DNA of 64,000 nucleotides from positions 311,845 to 375,844 of the forward strand of contig CAMXCT020000491.1 in the NCBI GenBank assembly GCA_947184155.2, read 5' to 3'. A program made the translations under genes and the position numbers. The stretch's first letter is position 1. Every line of letters begins with the position of its first letter. Positions 22,363 to 32,291 of this stretch are shown in pieces. The DNA comes from Cladocopium goreaui. Taxonomy: Eukaryota; Sar; Dinophyceae; Suessiales; Symbiodiniaceae. The notes below the pieces were generated by a model. The model did not search any database. It worked only from the letters and a program-made list of their open reading frames with translations, and had not been told where the DNA came from.

Positions 22363-22682
22363 CTTCAAAAAATGGTTGCGGAAGGTAATGCTATTCCTAC
22401 TGGAAATGCTGTTTCTCCAAAAACACAGGATACCCAAAAAGTGCAATTTTAATGAGGAACATAATCTGGCAAACCCATATCGCCGTTTTGCTTGATTCAT
22501 ATCCAAGTTTAGCTCTGTAATCCATCATTCACCAGTTCTGTAGTTTCGCTTGAATCATATGCAAGTCTTTTCTGAAGAAACATATGAACTGTCTAAATTA
22601 TCTTAAATAATATGGTTCGCTAATCTCCATTAACCATGTAGAATCCATTATTCACCTAGCTGGTGATTAACTATGTCCATTC

Positions 22683-22724
22683 CTGCTGGGTGTGCATCTC
22701 ACTGCACCTCCGGAGCAGCATGTC
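22683..22724 (-). CDS. Short exon island with GA-type donor
   Basis: Pyrimidine-rich acceptor CTTGGCAG, 14 codons (DMLLRRCSEMHTQQ), then CAGCAG|GAATGG, which would need a GA donor (reported in dinoflagellates). The frame is also open upstream (FGSQYALSCAWQ). Confidence 0.35.
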
Positions 22725-23416
22725 CTGCCAAGCACAGGACAAGGCGTATTGGGAGCCAAAGGTTTCGCCAAATGGGGATAATAATGATATTGTTAGGGGA
22801 TCAGAACAATCCAAATGGGGATTTTGAAGATTCACTATCATATTCTTATTGGTTTGGGGATAATGATGTTGTCGGAATTAAACCATCATACTAGAAATTT
22901 GGAGGTGATAACACTAATGACAACACTAATAACGATAAGGCTAATACAATTTGGGGATACCTTATCGTGCTTTATTTAATTCATCAAATGTCAACTATCT
23001 TTATGCGGACAATCAGGTGAATAACGGATGATTTATGCTGCAATATGGTATTTCAATAATTACACAAAATGGTGCACTCGTGTTGAACATCCAAAAAGTG
23101 AAGTGTAAGCAACACACAGAAACTTGATCCATAAAAATGAAGTTGGGGAATTCACCAAGAAACATGGACAATTTATGATATGGTATTATGATTCCCTTTG
23201 AATAAGCAAAAAATGAAACGTTATCCAAAAAAACATGGGGATGCGAGCCAATTGTGGATCATCAATGATCACTGGCAATTGATTGTTTAATCAACCTGTA
23301 TTATGTCCTAATCAAACGTGACGTTGGGGACAGTTTAGGGCAATACCATCCAAGTTTCCAGGTAGAGATAAGTGAACCCAATCCAACTGATTCTCAAGTA
23401 GTCCGCAACTGGTGAC

Positions 23417-23501
23417 CGGCTCCTTCGGTGAAGTTTTGGTGTTTCCCATTTCCATGGCCAATCTTCGATGCCAACAACACCGTTTTCATGAGTATATATT
23501 T
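23417..23501 (-). CDS. Exon island, Trp/Lys-rich
   Basis: Acceptor CATATCTAG, two bases, IYTHENGVVGIEDWPWKWET then PKLHRRS, donor GCCG|GTCACC. 85 bp; member of the minus series. Confidence 0.55.
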
Positions 23502-23700
23502 CTAGATATGGTTCCGATTGTGGAAGCAACTACAAGCTTAAGAACATCAAGTACCCAGGGTTTCCCATCATGAAAAATCGTTGTGTCACCAGTCACCAGG
23601 TTGGAGGGTCCAACTCCCAATTTCTGGGGTGAAGTTTCCAATTCCCACGGTTTACCCAAAAAATACCTGTGGTTTTCTCATGGACCGTGGACAGGTGCGC

Positions 23701-23780
23701 CTGAAGTCCAGTCATTCTGGCCATCGGCCCAGTTGCCGCTTCCATAGTTCCAGGGGCCCCAGGCCTCGGGTAGCAGTTTA
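23701..23780 (-). CDS. Exon island, Gly/Trp/Asn-rich
   Basis: Acceptor TTGCTGCAG, one base, KLLPEAWGPWNYGSGNWADG then QNDWTS, donor TCAG|GCGCAC (GC type) or a later CCACG|GTCCAT. Its GPWN motif also occurs in the exon at 26799-26915, suggesting both belong to one low-complexity region of the same protein. Confidence 0.58.
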
Positions 23781-24337
23781 CTGCAGCAACATTTGGCGGA
23801 CCACAAATCAAAGATATCAAACCATGACATAATGACCTGCACAAAGGAACAGTTTGGCGATGAAAAATCATGGGATGACGAGGATACGACCAACATTTTT
23901 TTGATGGATACTACCAAGACACCGAGATATATCACGAACAAACCAGGAGAATGGGGATTGAACTAGCTTACAAAGAATTGCTAAGTACTGCTGACCGGGG
24001 AATGTACCAGCTGGCAATTTAAGACAGCTACTGAAAATGGTTCATAGCTAATTACCTGTTAAAACTTGTTATTTTCCATAGCAAACTGTTCGTTATTCCC
24101 AAAGGGTATGAATGATTAGTTGCACCCCTATTATATCCCCTATATCCCCGTAGGTGTTGGTTCAATCTGATTGAATCACCATAAAATAACAATGTTTGTA
24201 TAGTTATATCCCTCTGATGTACCCATAAAATCACCGCTTGTTTATACTTAGCATCAACATAAAATGACGTTTTTCTCTAGGCAAATCCCACGAAGTACTA
24301 TTAAATCACCAGTCTAGTGCTTCAAAACAAGCCATAC

Positions 24338-24401
24338 CCGAACTTCTTGTGGCCGTCTCAAAGACTTAGTCCACCATGCTAAGAAGTTCATCCCAAAGCA
24401 G
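24338..24401 (-). CDS. Exon island, 21 codons
   Basis: Acceptor CTACGGAG, one base, CFGMNFLAWWTKSLRRPQEV-R, donor TCGG|GTATGG. Length fits. Basic and aromatic. Confidence 0.52.
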
Positions 24402-25080
24402 CTCCGTAGTGAGATATGAGATATAATATGGGATACAACTGGATCCAAATGAATATCACAACCATCTATAGCAACGGTAATAACCAACAGTTTGAAATGG
24501 ACAACCACCATTAAAATGCGAGGCACATCATCAATAGGTATGGACCATAGCCATGTTAGATTACCAGAGGGTGAACCGCCACATGCACACCAGTTTACCA
24601 GCTGTGCAATGCTACAGTCATCATATCCGTAGCATTGGTTATTCCTACCATCTAATGCTTGAATGCTCAACCACCAAAATCACCATTTGATTCTAACATG
24701 AATCTTCCTGGAACTCCAACACTGGGTTTGGGAGATGGTATTTTGCTGGAAATGTGGTTTGTCTAAAAGTGCATAAAAATTGCCATGTTTGCAATGAGGA
24801 ACGTGTTTTTATTCGACCACGAGGTATTGCGGATTTTCCATCATTTCTAGAAAAAACAATATCACCACCATTTCCATCGATTCATATCCAGTTTTAGTTG
24901 GTCAAGCAAACATATTCGCTGGTGAAGCTCACATTTTTGCTGGTAAAAAAAATCCAATGTGTGGTGTTAAACATGCATTCTTGTTGGTTAGACTCACGTC
25001 TTTGCTTGTTAAATCCCACTTTTCTGTTGGTTCAAACAACTTTTCCCTGCTAAAAAATCCATTGAGGAGTCCATCTGCAG
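24402..25080. other. Intron-like, no exon seen
   Basis: AT-rich. Near 24546-24580 there is one end (ATTACCAGAGGG) of the foldback family described at 62660-62770. Confidence 0.4.
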
Positions 25081-25136
25081 CTCAGTAGCAGCATCTCCTG
25101 CCCGGATCCAGGCGGGAAAGCGCTTACGGTAGATAT
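25081..25136 (-). CDS. Exon island, donor uncertain
   Basis: Acceptor CCCCTCTACAG, two bases, then IYRKRFPAWIRAGDAATELQ. A GC-type donor inside (CGG|GCAGGA, 25102) would shorten it to 11 codons. Confidence 0.45.
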
Positions 25137-25301
25137 CTGTAGAGGGGTCATGCAGAAAGTCCATAGGAATATGAGATGGACAGTGAAATCATATCAGTTC
25201 AATCCAGTTCAATTCATAGCATTGATTGAAATGAGGACACACATAAACATGGATAAGTTATGATGAATCTCGATGAGAATCTACAAGGCCATGGGGCTTA
25301 C

Positions 25302-25322
25302 AAGGCCAGGCCAATCTTTTCG
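25302..25322 (-). CDS. Possible 21-bp micro-exon
   Basis: Flanked by CTTCCACGCAG and CTT|GTAAGC, both good consensus sites, enclosing seven codons (RKDWPGL). Very short, so may be coincidence. Confidence 0.3.
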
Positions 25323-25444
25323 CTGCGTGGAAGCAGAAATGAACAAATCACCAGCAAATAAGGCAACACAATCAATAACAATATCCAGAGAACTGCTAAG
25401 CATACACATTTACATCATACAGGACTTATGTATTGTTAGTAGAT

Positions 25445-25537
25445 GATGCCAGAGCCGTCAGTGGCCCCACTATCGCTTTGCTATTGGAGCAATGGTCGGT
25501 GACAAAAACCCCAACATTGGTTCCCAGGTCAACATCC
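25445..25537 (-). CDS. Exon island, beta-rich segment
   Basis: Acceptor ACGTGTTAG, one base, then DVDLGTNVGVFVTDHCSNSK and AIVGPLTALAS; donor not certain. I considered a ketoacyl-synthase fragment because of GVFV, but no catalytic motif is present. Confidence 0.48.
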
Positions 25538-25756
25538 CTAACACGTTGCCCGAATAAGTCATGTCAAATATTTGGCATTTACTGGTTGCATACTTTCGAG
25601 TCATTCTGTTTTTTATTTAATATCCCTTACAAATGGAAAAACATGGGGTGGCAACACTGAACTAGTTCTCAAGCATGGGATTGGAAGTAAAGCGGCATAG
25701 TAAGCAAACATAGTGATTAAAGCTAGGAATCTCCCGTAACCTATATCTAGAACAAC

Positions 25757-25849
25757 CCTCGAAGCATGGCAGTTAAGCATTGGCCCTCCCGCCAACCCGC
25801 CAACAGCGATGCTTACTACGTTGGCAGAAGGTGAATGCATTGCAATCCC
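25757..25849 (-). CDS. Exon island, 31 codons, phase 0-0
   Basis: Acceptor CCATATAG, GIAMHSPSANVVSIAVGGLA then GGPMLNCHASR, donor CGAGG|GTTGTT. Exactly 93 bp and in phase with 26799-26915 upstream. Gly/Ala/Val-rich and possibly buried or membrane-associated. Confidence 0.58.
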
Positions 25850-26798
25850 CTATATGGAGCTTTCCATACATCGAGGTACCCCTAAATCATTAATTCACTA
25901 TTGTGTTTTTCATGATAAACCATCCATTTTAGGGTACCCCCCATGTATGGAAACCCCCATATGCGCATAGCATTAGCAACTGGTTAGTTGAGCCTGGTTG
26001 TTTATAACCGGGATATCTATTACTGATATCACTGTAGCTGGGTGTAGTAGCCATGTTTGTCAGCCACTACTACACGGGATGCCCATCCAACTATGGGCAC
26101 CACAGCCGCAATTTCATGGAACCCAATTCAGGTTGGTTTCTGATTGGCTTCTAATTGGTTGCTGCTCTTGCATCATGACTATTTATTCCTGTTCTGGAAT
26201 ATTCGCGATTAATGGTGAAACCCCGTCATCTCATATATTGTCCACGAATGAAGGAAACTATGACCTATCGGGGCGAATGCTTGCAATTCACACACCGGAA
26301 ATACACACATTTCGTAGATGATTCCCTCAACCCTCACCATCATCCATAGTGATGTCGTTCTGAGGCCGTTATAGTTTTCCCAAAAATACTTGGATTTGCT
26401 TAAGGGCCCCCTCCAAAATAGGACATATTCCATAAAGGTTCCCGAAAAGCTATCCCATGGGAACACATCAAATTCCACTTAAGCAAACCAAGGCAATGGC
26501 AAAATAAGACAATTTATGTCAAAAGATGTCACTATGGTCTGGCATCACCTGTAGTTGTCAGTTCAAATAACCGATGCGCTCCAACACTTCTGGGACACAC
26601 AATAAATCATCCCTAGAGATTCCCCCAATGCTGGATATCCCAGTAAAAACAACGAAACTATCTAAAAAATAATGGGTGTCAAAAATAAAACAATCATTGG
26701 TATATATATATTATTGATATAAATGCATTCTAACCATTGTCCGTCAGTATATACGGTATATATATCTTACCTTAAGCAAAGCTCGGAAGATTGGTCAC
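25850..26798. other. Intron-like
   Basis: No firm exon. The plus frame at 25998-26321 and the minus frame HEIAAVVPIVGWASRVVVAD at about 26030-26110 lack an acceptor. Confidence 0.35.
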
Positions 26799-26915
26799 CC
26801 AAATCCCATTCGGCCCGCCTGTCATCCCCGCAGGGTTCCACGGTCCCAAGGGTCCCAAGGGTCCCACAGGTCCCACGGGTTGGATCGGTTGGACCTGGTG
26901 ACTTGCTGATTTTTG
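26799..26915 (-). CDS. Exon island, Gly-Pro-Leu repeat
   Basis: Acceptor CCTTTCGACAG, 39 codons, donor TTTGG|GTGACC; exactly 117 bp, phase 0-0. Contains VGPVGPLGPLGPWNPAG, a collagen-like GPX run. Nearest exon to the LINE insertion on its 3' side; LINE and exon are on the same strand. Confidence 0.6.
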
Positions 26916-27025
26916 CTGTCGAAAGGGATGCAGCCAATACTGGTTGCTGGTGCAATGTGCCCATCTTGAAAAAGATGAGTTCGTCAATGGGTTTCGGATG
27001 ACATCCCACGTATGAAATGGAAAAT

Positions 27026-27035
27026 AAAAATGTTT
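27026..27035 (+). repeat. Target-site duplication, left copy
   Basis: AAAAATGTTT, repeated exactly at 35109-35118. It overlaps the first T residues of the element's oligo(A) tail on the minus strand. Confidence 0.65.
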
Positions 27036-27067
27036 TTTTGACTCCCCGCCAACGTCAGCTTGCTGAG

Positions 27068-27087
27068 GAAGTTCGCAGCGAAGCTTC
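27068..27087. other. Stem-loop in LINE 3' UTR
   Basis: Eight base pairs with one bulged base and a 3-nt loop (minus: GAAG-C-TTCG-CTG-CGAA-CTTC), 17-36 nt after the ORF2 stop. Some LINEs use a 3' UTR stem-loop for template recognition by their reverse transcriptase; role here is inference. Confidence 0.45.
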
Positions 27088-27104
27088 ATCTATCAACACA
27101 ACGT

Positions 27105-30100
27105 TCATGTGTGAAACTGCCAAGGCAGCTGGTCAAGTGCTTCGCCCTGACCAAGAATTGGCTTTTTGGCAAACGCAACGATAGCATCATTCGTCTGACG
27201 AAGTCGATCAGCACGACACTGGACAAATGCACAGCCAACATGAGCATGAATACAATATGACGACTGGGATCGACGTGTCTGCCTGCTTACAGTCACTTGA
27301 GCAGTTTTCCACAACGCCTGCAAGCTCAGACGAAACCACTTGCACCGAGCCCTAAAGCTGAACCTCTGTGGTAAACAGTCCAAATTAACAGCAGGGTTAC
27401 GCCACTTGCCAGAAATGAGCAATGGGCCAAAATGACCGGTATGCCGCTGGAAATCAACAAAAAGCTCAGCAAAAGACACCCACTGGGCTCCATCTTGTCC
27501 AGGCAGAAAAAGCCCATTGCACCATTGCACAAGCACATCCCCATAGGCTGCACCATAAACCCCAGAAAATTTCCGAGGCAAACTCAGCGACTCCTGCCAT
27601 CCCCAAACACCAGGGCGAGCAGCAGCTCCTGCTGGTACAGCGGGGGCAACAATAGGCTGATCAGGCGCCACATCCCTCATATCTGGGTCAGAAAACCAAG
27701 CCAGGTTCACAGCAACAATGTGATCTCGGATGTGACGACCAACAAACTCATGTCTGCTCACAAGCTCCACATGTTTCCGCCAAAAATCCCAGAAACTGCT
27801 GCCGCGGTCCTGATTGCAAACAACCGCTGCTCTGTCTGCACACAGATTGTGATAGCCAAGCCACAAATCTCGATGGGATGAGGTCTGTGCCAAATCAACA
27901 TGGGCCTTCACCTTGACAAACTGCACCCTGGGACCTACCTGCACAAGAAGATCCGCAAGCCACTGCCACAAGTCCGAATTATGCACGTTAGGTTTATGGC
28001 AACACACCCCATGCTGCATAGCACACGCTCGAGTCACAACAGATTTACAATCACTATAGACAACGATCGGCCGAGAGGTCAACGCACCATAAGTCAAGGC
28101 AGCGCAGACTGCATACAATTCAGCTCGAAATGCTGTCTGAGTCAAGCCTGAGAGGCAGCCACCACCAGCCACATGACTGGTGAAAGCGTCAGAACCAGAA
28201 CAGGAAGCAGCGACACAGACGCTCCAAGCAGCAAGACGATACGCTGGCTCTGACGGCCAAAAACAACTGCCGTCAGTGAACAAATGCAAAGGACCATCGC
28301 CAGTCAAATCACAGACACAAGATGGGACAACATCAGGCAAAGCAATGAGACGACAGCGCCACTCATCAGCAAAAGGGGACGACAAAGTCCAGCCATGCAC
28401 AGTCAGGACAGGAGGCAAGTCATCAAGCACAGACAGAACCTGAGGATCCAAAGAATCCCGCAGGTGTTGGGTGGAAGGACATTGCCAGTACCGGTGATAC
28501 AAGGTATCTTCAACTCCACAAGCCCGGCACGCTTTGTCACCACTAACCGACCATTTCCAAGCGACATCGTTCGCAAAGGCACCACCATTCAAATTTTTCC
28601 GAAGAGACCCTTGAGAGCTAGCATCACGAGAGTGCAAGTCAACAGTCGTGGCACCAACATCAACCAAATGAAATGTGGAGAAGGGCGCACGATGCTTCAC
28701 ATGTTCACTCACAACCAGCTGCCAAGCACATGCAACACGCTGAAGCAGCTCGGAAAAATTAAGCAAGTGCAAAAAGAAGCTACCAAACCTGTCAGTGACT
28801 AAGCCATCAACTCCCAACTTCCAACCAAGCTGATGAACACGCATGAGGAGAATCTCAGCAACACCATTAGGGGCACCACCGAGCCCAGCAGCAACGTCAT
28901 TTAAAGTAACAAGCTGGTCAGGAGCGCACCCAAAGTCACGAAAGTCACGAAAGGTCGCAATGATAGCATAGAGTTGTGGATCCAAATGCAAACCTTCCAA
29001 GATCATGTGGAGATACGGGCTCGCTTGCGGGCGAGCAGCGTCAACCGCACGCATGAACTCAGTGCGAAGTTCAGCAAAGTGTTTCAAGCCAAGCACACTA
29101 GCACTGATTCCATGAAAAATTCGCGGCCAAGCCGCAGTAACCACAACACGAACCTTTTGCTTGTACGCACCAAAAGCACCCCGCAATTTGTTCCAGAAGT
29201 CTTGGAGGTCAGAAATCCGAAGCTGGATAGTCTGGTTCCGGATCTGCCGAGAATACACCACATGGGCCCCCAGGTCACGCCCTGACAAAGACACAGTGAA
29301 ACCCGATTGGCGAAGGTGCCGACGAATGCCACGATCAGTCGACCAAGCAACAGTTTTCGAGGTATCCAGCGTCAAGTCAAGCAAGCGAGCGAACTCCAAG
29401 ATTGAACGATTGGCACGCAACAAGCATTCAGCATCCGTCGAGACAAGCTCCCAATTGTCAACATAGCTGAAGCAACGGACCCTAGGAGCAAACGCAGCAA
29501 GCCAAGAATGAAGAAGCTGGTTTATCATCAACATGGCCAAGCAAGATAGCCCGCAACCCTCTGGCACCCCACAGGTGCTGGAGACTGGGGGCCCAAGAGA
29601 ATTGCGGACCACAAAGCGCCTCTGCATGCCACCAAGAAAACCAGCCCACGCCTGGACAATCCCAAAATCAACCCCACATTTCAGAGCCAGTCCCAGCACA
29701 GGAACTCTCGGCAGCGTGTTGAAAGCTTTAGTAAGGTCAAGAACCAACCCGGAATGAGCAACATCATGCACATAAGAATCCTGAACGCAATCCACAATGA
29801 CACGCCAGAGGTGGGCCGCGCGGCGGCCAGGTCGACTGCCAAAGAGATCATCATGCCAAAAGGAATCCAACGTGTGCAACCAGTATTTGGATTGAATCGT
29901 AGACCAGACACGGTAAACCAAACTGAACACGCAAATTGGTCGATAGTCATTAGTACCAAGGGGGTTTGCAGATTTTGCCAAAGACTTGACCGCTCCAACA
30001 CACAGTTGCTCTGGCCAAGTGCCAGTGCAAGCAGCATGCTTGTAGAAAGCCAAAATTTGAGAAACCTCAGAAGGGCGAAGAGACTGAAGGTCAAGTTTGG

Positions 30101-32210
30101 ATACACCATCAAGTCCTATGGCAGCACGATTCTTTTTGCCCGCAACAACAGAATGGAACAAGTCCACGGTAAGATCAACAGGAGGAACATCAACAGGTCG
30201 CAAAACCCGATCAGCAAACGCAAAAACCCTGTTCCAAGCTTCCGATGGCATGTCAGCATGCCGTTGCCAAAAGGCATTCCAATGTTCAGAGAAGGCAGCA
30301 AAAATGTCATGCAACTGGCCACCAGCCCGGTGTTGGACGACCGAATCGCCAACATCGAATCCAGATACATCAGGGAGCCACAGCTTATCATGTTCAACAT
30401 GAATCGGATCAACAGGACGTCCCCCCACAAAGGTGGGAAGATCAGCAAGAACACCAGCTGGCTCAACTTCAAGAGAGAGATCATCAGGATCGACAGCGGA
30501 AATCACAAAGTGACAAGGATTGACCAAAGTATCAACAGGCAGGGGCATGTCACGCTTAACAACCTTGTACAAGGCATTCACATCCCTTGACCGCTTCAAG
30601 GAAGCAGCCCGACGAGTTTGTTTGACAAGGACATTCTCAATTTTCCGAGTCTCAAACTCCACCCGCTGAAAAACACGACAAGCCATGGCAGACCCAGGAG
30701 CAACCAGAGGGAGATTCAACGGTTCGCCAACATTGCGATCCAAGTCATGCCACCATTCTGCAAACGTGGGCTTAAAGCCACGCGCATTCAAAATGGATTT
30801 CCACAAGGCAATGCGGTGTTCAGTATGAGAGGGAGAATGTTGCAAACTGGCAGCAAGGCGAGCATATGACTGCAAACGACGCACTTGACGAAACATCATA
30901 GAGTGGATCCAAGAATGGCCAAGAAAGGTAGGCTGCAATTCCCCACGCCGACCACACTTTGGAGGGGGCACATGGTGACAAACACACGGTTGAAATCGCG
31001 AACCACGACCAAACTGATTGGGCAACAACCGCCGGTTTTGGGAAGCAAAGACCGCAGAAGCAGAAGCTTCAACTTCCTGCCAAAAGCGACGGTAGCCAGC
31101 ACTGGGGTCGGCAAGTGCATCAGCAACAGGTGCTGCAGGCCGGTGAGCATCAGCAGCAGCCCAATTGATCTTATGAGGGGTGGGCCAAGGAAATTGCACA
31201 AACGCCGACGGAGAAGCATCAAACTCAGCAACCAGGGCCGAATGATCAACCCAAGCATGGTCATCAAGCCAACACATACGAAAGGCAGGGATCAACTCAG
31301 CAGAGATGAAAAGGAAGTCACGGCGAGTCTTGCCACGGCACGTCGCCCGAGGGCAGATTCCGGATCGAGAGGCGTAAAGATCCTGAACCTCGACAAATCC
31401 AAGCGAAATCAAACGACCAACGGCCTCAAGAGAGTCCAAGTCATGATTCCAATCGCCCGCCACGAACCTGGGCCCACGGGCGCACTGAATGCGATCCACC
31501 ACTTGATGTAACATGCGATTGGTAAAAGCTTTAGCTTGTGGATGCGTCGGCCCAGTAGGCGCACCATACATGACCAAGCCAGTGAGCCAAATGCCAGCAA
31601 CATGAGTCGTAGAAACCACAACACGGCCAGTGTCAAGCAACTCATCACTAAGACCCGCAGGAACCGCCCGGGAAGGATGCTGAGACAAAACTCCAACACC
31701 GGTCCACTTCCCAAGATCAGATGCAATGGAGCGAACAGGCGCACCAACACCATGCACAAACCATTTGAAAGGCGAAGCAATGGCACGCAAGCTTTTGCCA
31801 AAATTGCGACAACCATGAACACTAAAATGCGTTTCACACACAAGCCAAATGTCCACATCAGTTGAAAGAAGATGTGTTTTTCCCATCAACCCAGAAGGGT
31901 TGCAAACCCCAAGCGACCAAGACGCAGCATTGGGACCAGGAACAGCTGCTTCGCCGATCCGACACTGCAAGGTCCAAACGACAACGAGAAGCCAAACGGG
32001 CCGGAGCGACCCCAAAACGCTATTGCCGATGCCACCAAAACTCTTGAAGCCTCTGTGAGGAAAAGGAAGCTGCCCAGCAAGGACCGACAACCCCAAAGCC
32101 GACCCAAGCAGCGCCAAAATCAAAACGGACTCAAACCAAAGGGCCAATTGAAGACCCAAACCGAACAAAAGTATGATCACCAAGCACTGGGCCACACAGG
32201 TCCGAAGCAA
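27105..32210 (-). CDS. LINE ORF2: endonuclease, reverse transcriptase, RNase H
   Basis: 1701 residues as read from TTG at 32210. No ATG precedes residue 109, and the frame is open back to the ORF1 TGA at 32292-32294. Residues 8-46 and 71-80 are hydrophobic, followed by RIGEAAVPGP (84-93). The APE-type endonuclease spans about 97-330 (N104, E126, GDWN 252-255, RRDF 296-299, VDH 321-323). The reverse transcriptase spans about 680-1060, with motif A LVLDLTKAFN (D825), motif B GVPEGCGLS (881-889) and motif C YVDN (916-919), where the usual second Asp is Asn. A CCHC-like knuckle has C1228, C1231, H1239 and C1244. The RNase H domain shows FTDGS (D1313), AELYA (E1364), YSDCKS (D1387), KVKAH and D1459. 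No frameshift. Confidence 0.93.
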   Translation of the reverse strand: MLRTCVAQCLVIILLFGLGLQLALWFESVLILALLGSALGLSVLAGQLPFPHRGFKSFGGIGNSVLGSLRPVWLLVVVWTLQCRIGEAAVPGPNAASWSLGVCNPSGLMGKTHLLSTDVDIWLVCETHFSVHGCRNFGKSLRAIASPFKWFVHGVGAPVRSIASDLGKWTGVGVLSQHPSRAVPAGLSDELLDTGRVVVSTTHVAGIWLTGLVMYGAPTGPTHPQAKAFTNRMLHQVVDRIQCARGPRFVAGDWNHDLDSLEAVGRLISLGFVEVQDLYASRSGICPRATCRGKTRRDFLFISAELIPAFRMCWLDDHAWVDHSALVAEFDASPSAFVQFPWPTPHKINWAAADAHRPAAPVADALADPSAGYRRFWQEVEASASAVFASQNRRLLPNQFGRGSRFQPCVCHHVPPPKCGRRGELQPTFLGHSWIHSMMFRQVRRLQSYARLAASLQHSPSHTEHRIALWKSILNARGFKPTFAEWWHDLDRNVGEPLNLPLVAPGSAMACRVFQRVEFETRKIENVLVKQTRRAASLKRSRDVNALYKVVKRDMPLPVDTLVNPCHFVISAVDPDDLSLEVEPAGVLADLPTFVGGRPVDPIHVEHDKLWLPDVSGFDVGDSVVQHRAGGQLHDIFAAFSEHWNAFWQRHADMPSEAWNRVFAFADRVLRPVDVPPVDLTVDLFHSVVAGKKNRAAIGLDGVSKLDLQSLRPSEVSQILAFYKHAACTGTWPEQLCVGAVKSLAKSANPLGTNDYRPICVFSLVYRVWSTIQSKYWLHTLDSFWHDDLFGSRPGRRAAHLWRVIVDCVQDSYVHDVAHSGLVLDLTKAFNTLPRVPVLGLALKCGVDFGIVQAWAGFLGGMQRRFVVRNSLGPPVSSTCGVPEGCGLSCLAMLMINQLLHSWLAAFAPRVRCFSYVDNWELVSTDAECLLRANRSILEFARLLDLTLDTSKTVAWSTDRGIRRHLRQSGFTVSLSGRDLGAHVVYSRQIRNQTIQLRISDLQDFWNKLRGAFGAYKQKVRVVVTAAWPRIFHGISASVLGLKHFAELRTEFMRAVDAARPQASPYLHMILEGLHLDPQLYAIIATFRDFRDFGCAPDQLVTLNDVAAGLGGAPNGVAEILLMRVHQLGWKLGVDGLVTDRFGSFFLHLLNFSELLQRVACAWQLVVSEHVKHRAPFSTFHLVDVGATTVDLHSRDASSQGSLRKNLNGGAFANDVAWKWSVSGDKACRACGVEDTLYHRYWQCPSTQHLRDSLDPQVLSVLDDLPPVLTVHGWTLSSPFADEWRCRLIALPDVVPSCVCDLTGDGPLHLFTDGSCFWPSEPAYRLAAWSVCVAASCSGSDAFTSHVAGGGCLSGLTQTAFRAELYAVCAALTYGALTSRPIVVYSDCKSVVTRACAMQHGVCCHKPNVHNSDLWQWLADLLVQVGPRVQFVKVKAHVDLAQTSSHRDLWLGYHNLCADRAAVVCNQDRGSSFWDFWRKHVELVSRHEFVGRHIRDHIVAVNLAWFSDPDMRDVAPDQPIVAPAVPAGAAARPGVWGWQESLSLPRKFSGVYGAAYGDVLVQWCNGLFLPGQDGAQWVSFAELFVDFQRHTGHFGPLLISGKWRNPAVNLDCLPQRFSFRARCKWFRLSLQALWKTAQVTVSRQTRRSQSSYCIHAHVGCAFVQCRADRLRQTNDAIVAFAKKPILGQGEALDQLPWQFHT

Positions 32211-32291
32211 CGGATCAAAACCAAGCGGAGAGTCACTGGAACAAAAACCCTGGCCTCCACCACTGAGCCTGGCAGTGGTACGGCCACACCA

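Noticed and set aside
25440..25540. Possible ketoacyl-synthase fragment (GVFVTDHC)
   Set aside because: Only a short resemblance; no active-site Cys motif or His motifs nearby.
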